Notes: generated by a model from the sequence alone, not told the origin. Counted from the first letter of the stretch, positions 17,867 through 28,258 are shown. The stretch is DNA of 64,000 bases from Alphaproteobacteria bacterium (GCA_024275895.1 JAJRYE010000046.1:33353-97352), one strand, 5' to 3'. Made by a program: numbers and translations.

Positions 17867-19099
17867 ATGAGCTCCCCGTTTTATGACGATCTGGAAATCC
17901 GCGATACCGAGACGCGCGAGGCAGATTATTTCACCCGGTTGCCCGGCTTTTTGCAAACCGCCACCGCCGCCTCAAAAGGCTGGGCGGCGCATCTGGACGG
18001 GATTGATCTTGCCGCCATTACGTCGCGCAGGGCTCTGGCCGCGCTGCCGGTTTTGCGCAAGAGCTATCTGATGCAGAAACAGGCGCAGGATTTGCCCTTT
18101 GGCGGCTTTATCGCCGATATGAATTTCTCCCGCATATTCATGTCGCCCGGACCGATTTACGAGCCGCAGGGGCGCGGCGCGGATCCCTGGGGCGCGGCGC
18201 GCGCCTTTTTCGCCGCCGGTTTTGCCAGGGGCGATATCGTCCATAACGCCTTTTCCTACCACCTCACACCGGGCGGCTTCATCATGGATACCGGCGCGCG
18301 CGCCCTTGGCTGCGCTGTCTTTCCCGCCGGAACCGGCAATACCAAAATGCAGGTTGAGGCCATCGCGGCAATAAAGCCTTCGTGCTATGCGGGCACACCC
18401 GATTATCTTAAAATTCTCCTCGATGAAGCGCAAAATGAGGACATGGATGTCTCCTCCATCAAATGCGGCCTTGTCTCGGGAGGTGCTTTATTCCCCTCCC
18501 TGCGCGAGGAATATGCCAGCCGCGGCATCAAGGTACGACAATGCTACGCCACGGCTGATCTTGGAGTTATCGCTTACGAATCCGACGCCATGGAGGGCAT
18601 GATCGTCAACGAGGATTTTATCCTCGAGATCGTCACCCCGGGCACCGGCGATCCGGTCGGGGAGGGTGAGATCGGCGAGATCCTCGTAACCAGCTTCAAC
18701 CACGTCTATCCGATGATCCGTTTTGCCACCGGCGATTTATCCGCCATCCTGCCGGGACAAAGCCCGTGTGGTCGCACCGGCCAGCGCATCAGGGGCTGGA
18801 TGGGACGGGCCGACCAGACGGCGAAGATCAAGGGCATGTTCGTGCACCCGGAACAGATCGCCAAAATCGCCAAAGCACATCCCGGGGTTACTCGCCTGCG
18901 ACTCACCATCACCCGCGAGGGCGAACGCGATGTCATGACCCTGCTGGCTGAAAGCGCCAGTTCGGGCGAAGATGTAAAAGCCGCGCTTGGCGCAACGCTG
19001 GGCGAGGTTACCAAACTGCGCGGCAAGGTTGAGCTTGTCGCCCCCGGCGCCCTGCCGCGCGATGGCATCATCATAGCCGATGAACGCAAATATGACTGA
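17867..19099 (+). CDS. PaaK-like AMP-dependent ligase with divergent P-loop
   Basis: This 410-residue protein resembles phenylacetate-CoA ligase over its whole length, seen in YAGTPDYLKILLDEA, GLVSGGALFPSLREEY, VRQCYATADLGVIAYE, GEIGEILVTSFNHVYPMIRFATGDLS and a C-terminal IRGWMGRADQTAKIKGMFVHP. The nucleotide-binding loop, normally SSGTTGxPT, reads MSPGPIYEPQG and lacks the Ser/Thr-Gly pattern. Either this is a recognised sub-branch that binds ATP differently, or the protein has lost adenylation. It follows livF by 11 bases, ends the transporter operon, and overlaps the start of hemH. The normal role would be CoA activation of an aryl acid brought in by the transporter. Confidence 0.78.
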   Translation: MSSPFYDDLEIRDTETREADYFTRLPGFLQTATAASKGWAAHLDGIDLAAITSRRALAALPVLRKSYLMQKQAQDLPFGGFIADMNFSRIFMSPGPIYEPQGRGADPWGAARAFFAAGFARGDIVHNAFSYHLTPGGFIMDTGARALGCAVFPAGTGNTKMQVEAIAAIKPSCYAGTPDYLKILLDEAQNEDMDVSSIKCGLVSGGALFPSLREEYASRGIKVRQCYATADLGVIAYESDAMEGMIVNEDFILEIVTPGTGDPVGEGEIGEILVTSFNHVYPMIRFATGDLSAILPGQSPCGRTGQRIRGWMGRADQTAKIKGMFVHPEQIAKIAKAHPGVTRLRLTITREGERDVMTLLAESASSGEDVKAALGATLGEVTKLRGKVELVAPGALPRDGIIIADERKYD

Positions 19100-20093
19100 A
19101 ACCAGAACCCGTGTGGCGGCTCTTATCATAAATCTGGGTACGCCCGAAGCCACCGATTACTGGTCCATCCGCAGATATTTAAAGGAATTCCTCTGGGATA
19201 AAAGGGTGGTCGAGGTGCCGCGCCCCGTATGGTGGCTGATCCTGAACGGGATTATTCTGACCTTCCGTCCCAAAAAGAGCGGCCGCGCCTATGACAGGAT
19301 ATGGAACAAGGAGCGCGGCGAATCGCCCCTGAAAACCATCACCCGGGCGCAGGCGCAAAGACTGGCCCGGGGTTTTGCCAAATCCCATCCTGATCTGGTC
19401 ATCGACTGGGCCATGCGTTACGGCAAGCCCTCCATTGAAGCGCGCATCAACGCGCTATTGGCAAAAGGCGCCGATCGCATCTTGCTGTTTCCGCTTTATC
19501 CGCAATACAGCGCCACAACCACCGCCACCGTGGTGGACAAGGCGGCCGGGGCGCTGATGAAGCTGCGCGCCCAGCCCAGCCTGCGCACCGTGCCGCCATT
19601 TCCCGCTGATCCGCTTTATATCGAGGCGTTGGCGGATTCGATAAAGTCGCAGCTTGCAACGCGGCCCGAAAAGCCGCAGGATTTACTGCTTTCCTTTCAT
19701 GGCCTGCCCCAATCCTATGTGGAAAAGGGCGATCCTTATCAAAGCCATTGCCAGCAAACCGCAACAGCTCTTCGCGAAGCGCTGGGCTGGCCGCAAAAGC
19801 ATTACCATCTGGCCTTTCAGTCACGTGTCGGCCGCGCCGAGTGGCTGCGCCCCTATACCGATGAAACCATCGCTTCGCTGGCGCGCTCCGGGGTGAAAAA
19901 TCTGGCGGTCGTCACCCCGGGATTTGTTGCCGATTGCGTCGAGACTCTGGAAGAGATCGCCATCGGCGGGCAGGAAATCTTTCGCGCCAATGGCGGCAAA
20001 AACCTCACCTGCCTTGCCTGTCTGAATGATTCCGACGAGAGCATCGCCATGTTGCGGGCGATAATAAAACGCGAAATCTGCGGCTGGATGTGA
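19080..20093 (+). CDS. hemH: Ferrochelatase (protoporphyrin/coproporphyrin ferrochelatase)
   Basis: This 337-residue protein inserts iron into the porphyrin at the end of haem synthesis. Family motifs are VAALIINLGTPEATDYWSIRRYL, YPQYSATTTATV, LLSFHGLPQSYVEKGDPY with the metal-ligand His, FQSRVGRAEWLRPYTDE and VTPGFVADCVETLEEI with the catalytic Glu. The gene starts inside the PaaK-like gene (20-base overlap from ATG 19080, or 8 bases from ATG 19092). Neither start has a clear ribosome binding site, which suggests translational coupling. Confidence 0.93.
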   Translation: MNANMTETRTRVAALIINLGTPEATDYWSIRRYLKEFLWDKRVVEVPRPVWWLILNGIILTFRPKKSGRAYDRIWNKERGESPLKTITRAQAQRLARGFAKSHPDLVIDWAMRYGKPSIEARINALLAKGADRILLFPLYPQYSATTTATVVDKAAGALMKLRAQPSLRTVPPFPADPLYIEALADSIKSQLATRPEKPQDLLLSFHGLPQSYVEKGDPYQSHCQQTATALREALGWPQKHYHLAFQSRVGRAEWLRPYTDETIASLARSGVKNLAVVTPGFVADCVETLEEIAIGGQEIFRANGGKNLTCLACLNDSDESIAMLRAIIKREICGWM

Positions 20094-20179
20094 GCAACCG
20101 TCAAGCTTGCCCTTTTCCTTGCGCTTCAAACATGGTATCGGGCCTCAACCCCATTTTATTTGCTTGAAAAGGATCGGCC

Positions 20180-21772
20180 ATGTCCACCTCTCCCGCACCC
20201 ATTGCCCGCGCTCTTTTATCGGTTTCCGACAAGAGCGGTCTTGTTGATTTCGCCAGGGGTCTTGCCGGTTACGGCGTTGAGCTTGTTTCAACCGGCGGCA
20301 CCGCCAATGCCCTGCGTGAAGCGGGGCTGGATGTGAAGGATGTCTCCGAAATCACCGGCTTTCCCGAAATCATGGACGGGCGGGTCAAAACCCTGCACCC
20401 CAATGTCCATGGCGGCCTGCTGGCCATTCGCGGCCATGAAGAGCATGAAAAAGCAAAAGCCGATCAGGGGATCAGGAACATTGATCTGCTGGTGGTCAAT
20501 CTCTACCCCTTCGAGGCCACCATCGCCAGAGGAGCAGATTTTGATACCTGTATCGAAAACATCGATATCGGCGGCCCGGCGATGATCCGCGCCGCGGCCA
20601 AGAACCACGCCGATGTGACGGTTGTGGTTGAGCCTTCCGATTATGAAAAACTGCTTGGCGACATGGCCCAGCACAAGGGCGCGACCTGCGCCAAATTCCG
20701 CCGCAAGCTGGCCGCCAAGGCTTTCGCCCGTACCGGGGCTTATGACGCGGCCATCTCCAACTGGTTTGCGGCAGAGCTTGGGCTCAATGCGCCGGTTTAC
20801 CGCGCCTTTGGCGGCAATCTGGCTCAAACCCTGCGCTATGGCGAAAACCCGCATCAAAGCGCCGCCTTTTATACTGACGCCAATGCCCGCCCCGGCGTCG
20901 CCAGCGCCCGTCAGCTTCAGGGCAAGGAGCTTTCCTATAACAATATCAACGACACCGACGCCGCCTTTGAGCTGGTCAGCGAATTTGCCGCCAGCGGCAA
21001 GGCGGCTGTTGCGATCATCAAGCATGCCAATCCTTGCGGCGCGGCGCTGGGCGAGACCCTGGCCGAGGCTTATGACAAGGCCTTTTTATGTGACCAGATC
21101 AGTGCCTTTGGCGGCATTGTTGCGATGAACCGGACCCTTGATGCTGAAATTGCCAAAAAAATCGCCAATGTCTTTACCGAGGTTGTCATCGCGCCCGATA
21201 TCGAGGAGGACGCCGCCGAAATCCTCGCCGCGAAAAAGAATTTGCGCCTTCTCGTCACTGGCGGCATGGCGGATGCGGGCGCGAAGGGCCTGACATTCAA
21301 ATCCGTATCGGGGGGCTTTCTGGTCCAGTCGCGCGATAACGGCCGCATCGGGCAGGAAGATTTGCGCGTGGTTACCAAACGTCAGCCGAGCGAGCAGGAA
21401 ATGGCCGATCTGATCTTTGCTTTTCGCATCGCCAAACATGTCAAATCCAACGCCATTGTCTATGTCAGAGACGGCGCAACGGTGGGCATTGGCGCCGGGC
21501 AGATGAGCCGGATTGACAGCGCCCGTATCGCAGCGCGAAAATCCGAAGACGCCGCCAGGGCCGCCGGGATTGCCGAGCCGCTGGTCAAAGGCTCCGTTGT
21601 CGCCTCCGATGCCTTCTTTCCCTTCGCTGATGGCCTGCTGGCTGCCGCTGAAGCGGGCGCAACAGCGGTCATCCAGCCTGGCGGCTCCATGCGCGATGAC
21701 GAGGTCATCAGGGCCGCCGATGAAGCCGGGCTCGCCATGGTCATGACTGGCATGCGCCATTTCCGGCATTAA
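20180..21772 (+). CDS. purH: Bifunctional AICAR transformylase/IMP cyclohydrolase
   Basis: A protein of 530 residues, normal for PurH, catalysing the last two steps of IMP synthesis. The N-terminal cyclohydrolase/MGS-like domain shows [32 protein letters not shown] and [15 protein letters not shown]. The C-terminal AICAR transformylase domain has [29 protein letters not shown], the catalytic [11 protein letters not shown] and [19 protein letters not shown] lies upstream of the ATG. It converges on the glutamate dehydrogenase gene. Confidence 0.97.
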   Translation: MSTSPAPIARALLSVSDKSGLVDFARGLAGYGVELVSTGGTANALREAGLDVKDVSEITGFPEIMDGRVKTLHPNVHGGLLAIRGHEEHEKAKADQGIRNIDLLVVNLYPFEATIARGADFDTCIENIDIGGPAMIRAAAKNHADVTVVVEPSDYEKLLGDMAQHKGATCAKFRRKLAAKAFARTGAYDAAISNWFAAELGLNAPVYRAFGGNLAQTLRYGENPHQSAAFYTDANARPGVASARQLQGKELSYNNINDTDAAFELVSEFAASGKAAVAIIKHANPCGAALGETLAEAYDKAFLCDQISAFGGIVAMNRTLDAEIAKKIANVFTEVVIAPDIEEDAAEILAAKKNLRLLVTGGMADAGAKGLTFKSVSGGFLVQSRDNGRIGQEDLRVVTKRQPSEQEMADLIFAFRIAKHVKSNAIVYVRDGATVGIGAGQMSRIDSARIAARKSEDAARAAGIAEPLVKGSVVASDAFFPFADGLLAAAEAGATAVIQPGGSMRDDEVIRAADEAGLAMVMTGMRHFRH

Positions 21773-21789
21773 AATCCTTCACATCTGAA

Positions 21790-21811
21790 CGGCACCGGCC
21801 CGGCGCCGGTT
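21790..21811. repeat. Palindromic intergenic repeat, family A copy 1
   Basis: CGGCACCGGCCCGGCGCCGGTT, a GC-rich palindrome preceded by ATCTGAA. Near-identical copies occur at 34730 and 38688. This copy is downstream of purH. Confidence 0.6.
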
Positions 21812-21832
21812 CAACCGGAAGACAAACAATCC

Positions 21833-21862
21833 GGATTGCCTCGCATCCTGAACGAGGCAATC
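21833..21862. terminator. Hairpin between convergent purH and gdhB
   Basis: Inverted repeat GATTGCCTCG / CGAGGCAATC with a 9-nt loop lies in the 110 bases between the two convergent genes. There is no long T-run on either side, so factor-independent termination would be weak. Confidence 0.5.
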
Positions 21863-21882
21863 GGGGCCGCGAAGGATACAGA

Positions 21883-24800
21883 TCACGAAGCAGCCACCAG
21901 ATCACTGACATAGCCGTTGGCCACGGTCAGCCGCGACAGGCTGAGCGGTCCGCTGGCGGCAAGATCGGCAATGGCGGTCGTTGTGCGCGCCACAAGCTCT
22001 TCATTCGTCTCCAGCCAGATTTGCAGGCACGCTTCCCAGTTACCCTTTTTATTCAGCACTCTTTCCGTCAGGCGTCTTTGCGCCACCCCGGTATTGCCGA
22101 TCACGCGGGAGAATGCCAGACTGTCAAGATATCCCTCCGGCGAGGCCGCATCGGCATTTTCAAGCAGGGTTTCAAGACCGAGCGCCCGGCCGATGGCAAA
22201 ATAGACCCTCGCCACATCCCTGGCCTCGCGGCCGGTATTTTCCGCCGCCCGGATGATATCCGGCGCATCCATCAAAATCGGAAAAGCGGCAAAACGGAAC
22301 GCATCCTCCTCGCCGACATTTTGATGAACCAAGCGGTTTTTTTCATCCAGTATGGATTGCCAGAACGCCGGTTCCAGCAAATCTTCCAGCCGGGTGATAA
22401 AATCATCAACGATAAGCCGGTAATCCCTGATCGTCACCGCAAGCTTGTCCGCACCCGGCCCGTTGCGCAAAAACCACAGGGTCTGACGCCGCAGCAGATT
22501 TTGAATATTGAGATAAAGCCGGGTCTGAAAGGCGCTGGGAACCTTGTTGTCGAGCCGGTCAACCGATTTTGAAAGCGCCGAGAGGGAGAAAATATCCCGC
22601 GCCAGCACATGCGCCGCCGCGATCGCCCCGGCATCAGAACCGGTTTCATCCCCCATACGCGAAGCAAAAGCCGTGCCGCCGCGATTAATCATATCATTGG
22701 CAATCAGGGTCGAGATAATCTCACGCCGCAATTTGTGCTGTTTGATATCCTCCGCAATCTTCTTTTGCATGTTTTTGGGAAAATAATGCAGCAAATCAGT
22801 GCTGAAATAAGGATCATCCACCAGAGCGCCCTCAAGCAGATCATTGAACAGGCTGATCTTGCTATAGGCAAACAAAACCGCAATCTCGGGCCGCGTCAGC
22901 CAGCGCCCCTGTTTTTGATATTGCCGCATGGTCAGATCATCGGGCAAAAACTCGATCACCCGGTCAAGCTCGCCCAAAGCTTCAAGTTTCGACATCAGGC
23001 GCATCTGGGAGCCGGACTCCGCGCCGCCCCGCGCCTGATCGAGCGTAATCGCCAGGGTCTGGCTGTAATTGTTGCGCAGCGCCAGATGACCGACCTGATC
23101 CGTCATGCCGGCAAGAAATTCGGCGCGCCCGGCCGGGTCAAGCCGCCGGTTCTTGATCGCCCCGTCAAGAGCGATCTTGATATTGACCTCGATATCGGAG
23201 GTGTTCACCCCGGCCGAATTGTCAATCGCATCGGTATTGATACGCCCGCCGCAAGACGCAAACTCGATACGGCCCCTCTGGGTCACGCCCAGATTGGCCC
23301 CCTCGCCAATGACCTTGACCCGCAACTCTTCACCGGTGATCCGGATCGGATCATTAATCCGGTCCCCGACATCAATATCGGATTCGTCACTGGCGCGGAC
23401 ATAGGTCCCGATGCCGCCAAACCACATCAGATCGGCCCTGGTCTTCAAAATCGCGTTGATCAGCGCCGCCGGCGTCATCTTGCCGCGCTCCGTGCCCAGC
23501 AGTGCCTTGAGTTCATCACTCAGCGCAATGGATTTAAGCTTGCGGCTGAAGATACCGCCGCCCCGGCTGATGAGATCCCTGTTGTAATCGCGCCAGCTCG
23601 AGCGCGGCATATGAAACAACCGCTCGCGCTCGCCCCAGCTTGTCTCGGGGTCCGGGTTCGGGTCAATAAAGATATCCCGGTGGTCAAAAGCGGCCACCAG
23701 CCTGATCTGGCGTGACAGCAGCATGCCGTTGCCAAAGACATCCCCCGACATATCGCCAACCCCGATCACCGTGAACGGCTTGGTCTGGATATTCATGTCC
23801 ATTTCCTGGAAATGGCGCCTGACCGCCTCCCAGGCGCCGCGGGCGGTAATGCCCATTTTCTTGTGGTCATAGCCGACCGAGCCGCCCGAGGCAAAAGCAT
23901 CGCCAAGCCAGAAACCGTGACTGAGCGAGATTTCATTGGCGATATCGGAAAATGTTGCCGTCCCTTTATCCGCCGCCACGACCAGATAGGGATCATCGCC
24001 GTCATAGCGCAAAATGCCCGCCGGCGGCACGACCTTGTCGCCGTCAAGATTATCCGTGATGCGCAGCAATTCGGAGATAAAAATCCGGTAACAGGCGGTC
24101 CCCTCCTGCAAGATTTGCTCGCGGCTGGCAAGCGGCGGGATTTTCTTTGGTACAAATCCGCCCTTGGAGCCAACCGGAACAATCACCGCGTTCTTGACCC
24201 GCTGGGCTTTCATCAGGCCTAAAACCTCGGTGCGGAAATCCTCCGGCCGGTCCGACCAGCGAATGCCGCCGCGCGCGATGGCGCCGCCGCGCAGATGCAC
24301 CCCCTGCACTCGCGGCGAACAGACGAAAATTTCGGCAAACGGCCTGGGTTTGGGAAGCTGCTCCAGCATCGGGCTTTTGATTTTGAAAGACAGCGCCGGC
24401 GGCGGCGCGCCGTTTCCATCATGCATATAGGCATTGCTGCGCAAGAAGGCGCGGAGCAGATCGAGATAAAGCCGCAAGACCCGGTCTTCATCAAGACTGT
24501 CCACCTTCTCAAGCGCCGCTTCAAATCTGGCCGCCTGTTGCTCAAAAGCCTTTTGCCTGTCGGTGGTCTTGCCCTTCCATTCAGGATCAAACCGGGTGCG
24601 GAACATTTCAATAAACAAGGCGGCAAGATGCGAATGCTGACACAATACCCGCGCCATATAGGTGCGGCTATGGGCAACCCCGGCCTGTTTGAGATAATGG
24701 GTGCAGGCGCGCAATATGGCAATATTGCGCCAGTCGAGGCTGATAACCGATGTCAGGGCGTTATGGGCGTCATCCTCTGCCCTGCCGGTCCAGACGGCCA

Positions 24801-26700
24801 GAAAAGCCGCCTCGACAAGACCGTTTAATATGTCCTTGCGCACCGGCGAGCCATCGGCGGTTTCAATCGAAATGGAGTGATACCAGATCATCTGGCCGCC
24901 ATTGCCGTCCTTGCGCATGATGGGATATGTGCGCTCGGCGATTGAGCGAAAGCCCATATTTTCAAGGATCGGCAGGCGGTCGCTCAGAGCAATCGGCTCG
25001 CCCATGTGAAACATTTTAAGCCGCAGGCCGTTATCGCCGTATTCGTCACGGTGATAAAAATCAATCACCAGATCATTCTCCCGCCTCAGCCCTTCCATGA
25101 GGCTGATATCATACAAGGCGTCCTCAATCCCGAATGTGTTCTGATAGGCTTTGGAAAAACTTCCCTTGTAGCGGGCGGTCGAGACCGGATGTTCCATGAG
25201 GGACATCTGGGAGAACAGATTATCCTCCCAGCTTCGCGCCGCGCGGGCAATTAAAGCCTCGATCCCGTCCTTGTCCGGCGAAGGTGTAACCCCGCTATAA
25301 CGGCCGATGATAAAATGCACTCGCGCCAGCGGCCCCTCGGGAAAGGCAGGGTAAAACGCCGACACGCTGCCATCATAGGCCTCGCACAAAATCTTGCCGA
25401 TTTTTATCCGCAATGCGGTGTCATAGGAATCCTTGGGAACAAAGATAAGAACCGAGACAAACCGGTCGAACTTGTCGCGGCGGATGAAAACGCGGGTTCG
25501 CGGCCGCTCATAGAGTTGCAGGATACCGATGACAAACTCATAGAGCTTGTCGACCTCGATCTGAAACAGCTCGTCGCGCGGATAGGAGTTGAGGACATTC
25601 ATGATCGCGCGACCCGAATGGCTGGTGCGCGAGTACCCCGAGCGGCGTATAATCAGGGCGGCCTTGCGGCGCAGGAAGGGAATACTGCCTACCGAACGCG
25701 TATAGGCGCTGGCCGTAAACAGACCAACAACGCGAAGCTCTCCCGTGAGCGTACCATTGTCGTCAAACTGCTTGATGCCGATATAATCCATATGGACGTT
25801 GCGGTGCACCGTTGCACGCACATTGGCCTTGGTGATAATCAGCGGCGCCGGCTGCAATAAAAAATCGCGCACCTCGGGCGTCAGCACCACCAGTTCGCGG
25901 CCCCGGCGCAAAACCTTCACATCCCGGTTGCGCAGGGTCCCGAGGCCCGAGCCCCTGACCTCAACGAGCCCGCCGGTTTTGCCGTCATCCTCAAACACAA
26001 ACTCGCGTATGCCGAGAAACAGAAAATTGTCGTCATTGAGCCATTGCAGAAACTGAATAGTCTCTGCCAGCTCATCAACCGGCACCGGAGGCGGACAGGA
26101 CTGGTAACTGGCAATTGTGCGGTTCAGCCGTTCCTGCATCAGCGGCCAGTCAAGAACAACCGTGCGCACATCATCAAGGATATCGGCAAGTTTTGAGACC
26201 AGCGCCTCCCGGTCCGCTTCCAGCGAGATCCGGCGCACATGAATGTGAATCAGGCTCTCACGCAAACTTTGGCCGTTTTGCTGTTCAAGCACCTTCTCGC
26301 GCTTGCCCCTGGCGTCCCGCTCAACATCGAAGATGGGATGGAGAACCAGATGAACCTCATACCCGCCGGATGATATTTGCGCCATGACCGAATCGACAAG
26401 AAACGGCATGTCGTCACTGCAAATCTCGATAACCGAGATGGCCTCAAGCTGGCTCAGTTCAGGTTCGAATATGCGGATTTTGGCATGACCATAGGGACGC
26501 AGTCCGGTAAATTCCCAAGCCTCCAGAGCAATGCTCAACAAGTCCCCGGCAGAATACCCGATAAGATCATCATATATGGCTTTGGCAAAAAAGGTTTTGA
26601 TGAAAATCAACTGGTCAGAACTTCTGAGCCCCTGAGCCCGGGCGGCTTTCAGAACTCCCTTGATGGTTTTCTTGAGTTTCTTGTCTTTTTCTGCCGGCAT
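21883..26700 (-). CDS. gdhB: NAD-specific glutamate dehydrogenase, 180-kDa class
   Basis: At 1605 residues this matches the large bacterial NAD-GDH family (L-GDH), which converts glutamate to 2-oxoglutarate and ammonia, mainly for catabolism. The N-terminal half carries ACT-like regulatory segments (AISVIEICSDDMPFLVDSVMAQI). The catalytic core near residues 800-1000 has RGGIRWSDRPEDFRTEVLGLMKAQ, KNAVIVPVGSKGGFV with the catalytic lysine, and a Rossmann segment FTVIGVGDMSGDVFGNGML. A long C-terminal helical domain follows. It is transcribed alone toward purH. The ATG at 26700 is used, though no strong ribosome binding site is seen. Confidence 0.95.
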   Translation of the reverse strand: MPAEKDKKLKKTIKGVLKAARAQGLRSSDQLIFIKTFFAKAIYDDLIGYSAGDLLSIALEAWEFTGLRPYGHAKIRIFEPELSQLEAISVIEICSDDMPFLVDSVMAQISSGGYEVHLVLHPIFDVERDARGKREKVLEQQNGQSLRESLIHIHVRRISLEADREALVSKLADILDDVRTVVLDWPLMQERLNRTIASYQSCPPPVPVDELAETIQFLQWLNDDNFLFLGIREFVFEDDGKTGGLVEVRGSGLGTLRNRDVKVLRRGRELVVLTPEVRDFLLQPAPLIITKANVRATVHRNVHMDYIGIKQFDDNGTLTGELRVVGLFTASAYTRSVGSIPFLRRKAALIIRRSGYSRTSHSGRAIMNVLNSYPRDELFQIEVDKLYEFVIGILQLYERPRTRVFIRRDKFDRFVSVLIFVPKDSYDTALRIKIGKILCEAYDGSVSAFYPAFPEGPLARVHFIIGRYSGVTPSPDKDGIEALIARAARSWEDNLFSQMSLMEHPVSTARYKGSFSKAYQNTFGIEDALYDISLMEGLRRENDLVIDFYHRDEYGDNGLRLKMFHMGEPIALSDRLPILENMGFRSIAERTYPIMRKDGNGGQMIWYHSISIETADGSPVRKDILNGLVEAAFLAVWTGRAEDDAHNALTSVISLDWRNIAILRACTHYLKQAGVAHSRTYMARVLCQHSHLAALFIEMFRTRFDPEWKGKTTDRQKAFEQQAARFEAALEKVDSLDEDRVLRLYLDLLRAFLRSNAYMHDGNGAPPPALSFKIKSPMLEQLPKPRPFAEIFVCSPRVQGVHLRGGAIARGGIRWSDRPEDFRTEVLGLMKAQRVKNAVIVPVGSKGGFVPKKIPPLASREQILQEGTACYRIFISELLRITDNLDGDKVVPPAGILRYDGDDPYLVVAADKGTATFSDIANEISLSHGFWLGDAFASGGSVGYDHKKMGITARGAWEAVRRHFQEMDMNIQTKPFTVIGVGDMSGDVFGNGMLLSRQIRLVAAFDHRDIFIDPNPDPETSWGERERLFHMPRSSWRDYNRDLISRGGGIFSRKLKSIALSDELKALLGTERGKMTPAALINAILKTRADLMWFGGIGTYVRASDESDIDVGDRINDPIRITGEELRVKVIGEGANLGVTQRGRIEFASCGGRINTDAIDNSAGVNTSDIEVNIKIALDGAIKNRRLDPAGRAEFLAGMTDQVGHLALRNNYSQTLAITLDQARGGAESGSQMRLMSKLEALGELDRVIEFLPDDLTMRQYQKQGRWLTRPEIAVLFAYSKISLFNDLLEGALVDDPYFSTDLLHYFPKNMQKKIAEDIKQHKLRREIISTLIANDMINRGGTAFASRMGDETGSDAGAIAAAHVLARDIFSLSALSKSVDRLDNKVPSAFQTRLYLNIQNLLRRQTLWFLRNGPGADKLAVTIRDYRLIVDDFITRLEDLLEPAFWQSILDEKNRLVHQNVGEEDAFRFAAFPILMDAPDIIRAAENTGREARDVARVYFAIGRALGLETLLENADAASPEGYLDSLAFSRVIGNTGVAQRRLTERVLNKKGNWEACLQIWLETNEELVARTTTAIADLAASGPLSLSRLTVANGYVSDLVAAS

Positions 26701-26887
26701 GGATGATGCCCTTTCCGTGTTTCTACCGGATTAAACGGTTTGACATTGACCCTGCTTCCTCGCCTTGACAAGCTAAAACATCCCTGTCTCTCTTTTTTTT
26801 TACCCGAACATAAGGAGCTTGACTTACGGCCGCGCACAAGCTGACTTTGATTGGGTAGTCCTGGATATTCTCGAACCCTTTGGCGCC

Positions 26888-27769
26888 ATGCATTTCAATT
26901 TCGTTTTCAACCATATCGGCAAAGCCTGGAGCATTGCCCTTGATGCCACCTCGCATTTGATCGAGGATGATGGCCTGGCGCTGGCGGGCAATATTGCCTT
27001 TTGCATGATACTGGCGCTGTTTCCGTTTTTGATTCTGCTCACCGCGTTCGCTGGATTTCTGGGCAATCAGCAACTGGCCGAAACGGTTGTCAATTACCTG
27101 CTCTCCGTCGCCCCGCGCGAGATCGCCGGACCTCTGGCGCCCGAGATTCACAAACTCCTCACTGTCCCGCGAACCGGTTTACTCACCCTTGGCGTCCTGT
27201 TGACCCTGTGGACGGCCTCGGGCGCGGTCGAGAGCGTTCGTGTCGGCCTCAACCGCGCCTATGAGTTTAACGAGCGCCGCTCCTACGGGTTCCGGCTGCT
27301 GGAAAATATTGTCTTTGTCATCGGCGGCGCGGCCGTCTTGCTGGTGCTGGCGGCCGGCATTGTCTTCGGCCCTGTTTTGTGGGCCAAAATCACTTATTTC
27401 ATACCGGCCATGAAGGCGTTTACACCGGCGTTTCATTTCCTGCGCTATCCGGTCTCGCTTTTCTTGCTGGCCGGCGCGCTCATCCTCGGGCATCTGTTCC
27501 TGCCCGTTTACCGCCACGCTCTGGCAGAGCTTTGGCCCGGCATTGTCCTGACCATGATTTTATGGCTGGCCGGGGCCATCGGCTATTCAGAATATCTGGC
27601 GCGCTTCAGCACATTATCGAGCATGTATGCCGGACTGACCGGATTTATTATCGCCCTGATCTTTTTATATCTCTCCGCCGCCCTGTTGATCTGGGGCGGC
27701 GAGGTCAACCAGATTCTGATCCAGCGCCGCCAGGCCCGGCAACCGGCGCGCGCCTGTACCCGTTCATGA
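26888..27769 (+). CDS. YihY/UPF0761 family inner membrane protein
   Basis: A 293-residue membrane protein with about six helices, of the YihY family (once called RNase BN or BrkB-like; true function unsettled). Family features are LAGNIAFCMILALFPFLILLTAFAGF, TLWTASGAVESVRVGLNRAY, LPVYRHALAELWPGIVLTMILW and FSTLSSMYAGLTGFIIALIFLYLSAALLIWGGEVN. The ORF is open from a TTG at 26819, but AAGGAG lies only one base before that codon, so the ATG at 26888 is preferred with low certainty. Its last six bases overlap the 3' end of dsbB, which is convergent. Confidence 0.85.
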   Translation: MHFNFVFNHIGKAWSIALDATSHLIEDDGLALAGNIAFCMILALFPFLILLTAFAGFLGNQQLAETVVNYLLSVAPREIAGPLAPEIHKLLTVPRTGLLTLGVLLTLWTASGAVESVRVGLNRAYEFNERRSYGFRLLENIVFVIGGAAVLLVLAAGIVFGPVLWAKITYFIPAMKAFTPAFHFLRYPVSLFLLAGALILGHLFLPVYRHALAELWPGIVLTMILWLAGAIGYSEYLARFSTLSSMYAGLTGFIIALIFLYLSAALLIWGGEVNQILIQRRQARQPARACTRS

Positions 27770-28258
27770 TTTGCCCGCGCGGGCATAAAAAAAACTGAAC
27801 AGGGCAAAACCGATCGAGTAAAACACATTATATCCGGCAGGCGAGAGACCAAGGATACGAAATGGTGGTTCATCGCAAGGTACAATTTTTGCGTGTTTGA
27901 GTTGTGACATCAGATCGCCGACATTGCCCGAAAACCCGTTTCCCGGCGAGCAGGCCGTGGGCCCGGACCAGAATTTCCATTCCACCCCGGAATGAAAGAC
28001 CGCAATCCCGGCGCCGATCAGCATCAACCCGCCAACAAGAGCGATTACCAGCCGCGCCGCGCCTTGTTTGTCAAAACGAATCAGGCCAAGCGCGGCAAAC
28101 CCAAGCCCGAAGGCGAGATAATACGGCCAGCGCTGCTTCAGGCACAGCGAGCAGGGCGCATATCCCAGACCATACTGGGTAAACCAGGCCACGCATAATG
28201 CGGTCGCGCTGGCAAGAATAATCAGGAAGGAAACCTGGGAGAGACGAAGCTGCGGCAT
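27764..28258 (-). CDS. dsbB: Disulphide bond formation protein DsbB
   Basis: This is a 164-residue inner membrane protein with four helices that reoxidises DsbA using quinone. The first periplasmic pair is Cys36-x-x-Cys39 in APCSLCLKQRWPYYLA, and the second pair is Cys103 and Cys128 (TACSPG and VPCDEPPF). The conserved Arg follows the CxxC pair. It lies 14 bases downstream of the DedA-like gene on the same strand and is probably co-transcribed. The 3' end overlaps yihY tail-to-tail by six bases. Confidence 0.93.
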   Translation of the reverse strand: MPQLRLSQVSFLIILASATALCVAWFTQYGLGYAPCSLCLKQRWPYYLAFGLGFAALGLIRFDKQGAARLVIALVGGLMLIGAGIAVFHSGVEWKFWSGPTACSPGNGFSGNVGDLMSQLKHAKIVPCDEPPFRILGLSPAGYNVFYSIGFALFSFFYARAGKS

